Assembly: GCA_024256265.1 (NCBI GenBank)
Contig: JACGUK010000027.1
Span: forward strand, 1-13,693
From: an archaeon
GTDB lineage: Archaea; Thermoproteota; Nitrososphaeria; Nitrososphaerales; JACAEJ01
Reading direction: 5' to 3'
DNA: 13,693 nt
The stretch's first letter is position 1. Every line of letters begins with the position of its first letter. Positions 12,603 to 13,693 of this stretch are shown one piece after another. Position numbers and translations under genes: made by a program. The notes beneath the pieces were generated by a model that did no database searches, had not been told where the DNA came from, and saw nothing but the letters and a program-made list of their open reading frames with translations.

Positions 12603-13376
12603 ATGGATTTAAATTCATATGTAAAAATTCAGAGAATCGAATCGGGAAGCCTTCAAATCCCTGCCCCAGAAAAATTCTCTTTCCCATGCCCCACATGTCA
12701 AAATTCTATAAATATTGAGAAAAAACTAAAATTCCTTCTAAGGGATGATCTTGAAGCTGTTGAGAACACACTTTCCCATGCCAAAGAGAAGCGGGAATTT
12801 TGTGAGGCTGTAAAAGCTAAGAGGTTCGACCTCATAACCTACTTCAGACGACTAAGGGAGATAACGGCGAAATATTCGGCGATGGTTCTCATAGCTTATA
12901 TAAAAGACAACCATGATTTTCTAAATGAACGCTGTAATAAGTGCGGACTTGGCGTGACCATTCACTATAAGTTCTCTTTTACGCCGCCCTCGATTCCAAG
13001 CCCTACTGTACCAGAATTGGCAGCCTTAGAACTAGATGATGAACTTACCCGCCATCATGTGAGAAGGGAGCTAGGATTTAAATCGTGGGAACAAGTCAAG
13101 ACGTGGTTATCCGGTGAAGACACAAGGCCCCTAATTGAAAAACTGAAAGAGGTTTCAGCCATTCTCGAAACCATTGATTATTTTAGACACCCACGCAGCG
13201 ATCTAAATACACTTGAACTTTCTTTAGGTTCTCTTCAAGCCTTCGCTAATTCAATTATGGATATTATCCGCGAGCTTGAGCAAGAAGTTCAGAACAGACC
13301 GAAAATCTATCTCAATTTGGTGGAGGAGTACTCGCACACAGTAGCACCAAAAGGCCCTATGCAGACATCAGGCTGA
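12603..13376 (+). CDS. Unknown 257-aa protein with two separated CxxC pairs
   Basis: I do not recognise a family. CPTC (29-32) and CNKCG (111-115) could together bind one zinc, although 78 residues separate them. The segment between is mostly helical and charged. Residues about 145-250 contain LTRHHVRRELGFKSWEQVKT, which may be a small helix-turn-helix, and then long helices. The position 2 nt after the RHH gene and tight coupling to the next gene (overlapping ribosome-binding site) place it in an operon with DNA-binding proteins. Inferred role: element maintenance or DNA binding. It is not obviously a replication protein or nuclease. Confidence 0.7.
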   Translation: MDLNSYVKIQRIESGSLQIPAPEKFSFPCPTCQNSINIEKKLKFLLRDDLEAVENTLSHAKEKREFCEAVKAKRFDLITYFRRLREITAKYSAMVLIAYIKDNHDFLNERCNKCGLGVTIHYKFSFTPPSIPSPTVPELAALELDDELTRHHVRRELGFKSWEQVKTWLSGEDTRPLIEKLKEVSAILETIDYFRHPRSDLNTLELSLGSLQAFANSIMDIIRELEQEVQNRPKIYLNLVEEYSHTVAPKGPMQTSG

Positions 13377-13381
13377 GGAGG
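13377..13381 (+). promoter_or_regulatory. Strong Shine-Dalgarno GGAGG deciding the next start
   Basis: GGAGG follows the preceding stop codon directly. It lies 8 nt before TTG 13390 but only 2 nt before the in-frame GTG 13384, which favours TTG 13390 as start. Confidence 0.55.
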
Positions 13382-13389
13382 GAGTGAAC

Positions 13390-13629
13390 TTGAGTAAACA
13401 CCGCCTCGAGGCAGCCCCTCTCTCCTTTGCCTTCATCAAAGTAGAAATTCCCTTAAAAATTTATAAAAAGCTGAAAAAATTACAAAGGCGATTGAAAGAA
13501 GAAGGGATTAACCCTTTACCTTCAGTTAATACTCTGGCCAATTTGCTACTAGAAGACTTCTTATCATGGCCCGAAGAGAAACGAGAAGAATTTCTAAAAG
13601 GGATGAAAGATGCCTCTCATGGAGATTGA
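13390..13629 (+). CDS. RHH-like small protein
   Basis: 79 aa from TTG 13390 (81 aa if GTG 13384 is used). FIKVEIPLKIYKKLKKLQRR is a strand followed by a basic helix. A linker 'EEGINPLPSV' precedes a second helix NTLANLLLEDFLSW and an acidic C-terminus. This order is that of a divergent ribbon-helix-helix protein with a longer inter-helix linker. It overlaps the following gene by about 20 bp. The next gene begins with a similar strand-helix pattern, suggesting tandem duplication. Confidence 0.65.
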   Translation: MSKHRLEAAPLSFAFIKVEIPLKIYKKLKKLQRRLKEEGINPLPSVNTLANLLLEDFLSWPEEKREEFLKGMKDASHGD

Positions 13630-13693
13630 CGCTGAACTATATAATGAAATATTCAATAAACTATGGCGTAGATTAAAGAGAATCCAAAAGAAA
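13610..13693 (+). CDS. RHH-like protein, N-terminal part (partial, runs off right edge)
   Basis: From ATG 13610 (or ATG 13619) 28 codons are open to the edge: MPLMEIDAELYNEIFNKLWR then RLKRIQKK. The pattern MEIDAELYNEIFNKLWRRLK parallels VEIPLKIYKKLKKLQRRLK of the gene just upstream. It overlaps the previous stop at 13627-13629. Too little is visible for a firm family call. Confidence 0.5.
   Translation, partial: MPLMEIDAELYNEIFNKLWRRLKRIQKK

Larger units (their letters stand above)
11411..13693. mobile_element. Probable integrated plasmid/virus-like element, left end at tRNA-Ser (partial)
   Basis: From the tRNA 3' end to the right edge all genes are small regulator-like proteins (RHH, C2H2, AbrB, winged helix, two-CxxC protein, RHH-like), densely packed with overlaps, typical of archaeal plasmids and viruses. 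tRNA 3' ends are standard integration sites. The leftmost gene runs antisense into the tRNA. No integrase or second att copy is present in the window, so the element is inferred and its right end is unknown. Confidence 0.5.

Noticed and set aside
12419..12604. Minus-strand 61-aa ORF over the CopG-type gene
   Set aside because: It is antisense to a clear RHH protein and lacks motifs.

Overview
The window is archaeal. It has TATA-type promoter elements, frequent TTG starts, archaeal Shine-Dalgarno sites (AGGTGAT before position 3461), DUF2079 membrane proteins, small archaeal C2H2/AbrB/ribbon-helix-helix (RHH) regulators, and a tRNA-Ser with an intron-sized insertion in its D-loop. A TACK/Thermoproteota-type lineage would fit, but this is inference and no species can be named.

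Left part (1-3240): the 3' end of a large surface-layer-like protein gene runs in from the left edge. Its last ~60-100 bp (final codons, stop codon and, in two copies, a terminator hairpin) occur three times: at about 1059-1162, 2542-2644 and 3174-3235. The DNA between the copies is filled with toxin-antitoxin-type genes. Interval 1 holds a BECR-fold nuclease/DUF2283 pair and an oppositely oriented antitoxin plus a frameshifted RelE. Interval 2 holds an intact antitoxin/RelE pair. This looks like stepwise accretion of small toxin-antitoxin cargo units at one gene's 3' end.

Middle part (3275-9002): a surface-glycan locus. A truncated family-2 glycosyltransferase N-terminus is followed by a tightly packed operon of a DUF2079 GT-C-like membrane protein with an outer beta-rich domain, a GT4 glycosyltransferase and a dolichol-phosphate-sugar-synthase-like GT2. 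A second, shorter DUF2079 paralogue converges on it from the minus strand. The likely logic is that cytoplasmic GTs make nucleotide- or lipid-linked sugar intermediates and the membrane proteins use lipid-linked sugar on the outer face, perhaps to glycosylate surface proteins. A doubtful small membrane ORF follows at 9094-9309.

Core metabolic part (9502-11221, minus strand): pyrD and pyrK overlap and encode a class 1B dihydroorotate dehydrogenase with its flavin/2Fe-2S electron-transfer subunit.

Right part (11310-13693): tRNA-Ser(UGA) on the plus strand, immediately followed by a plasmid/virus-like array of small regulators. These are an RHH protein whose frame runs antisense through the whole tRNA, a 41-aa C2H2 zinc-finger protein, a 54-aa AbrB-like protein, a winged-helix protein, a 41-aa RHH protein, a 257-aa protein with two CxxC pairs, and two RHH-like genes at the right edge. 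This is best explained as the left end of an element integrated at the tRNA 3' end; no integrase lies inside the window.
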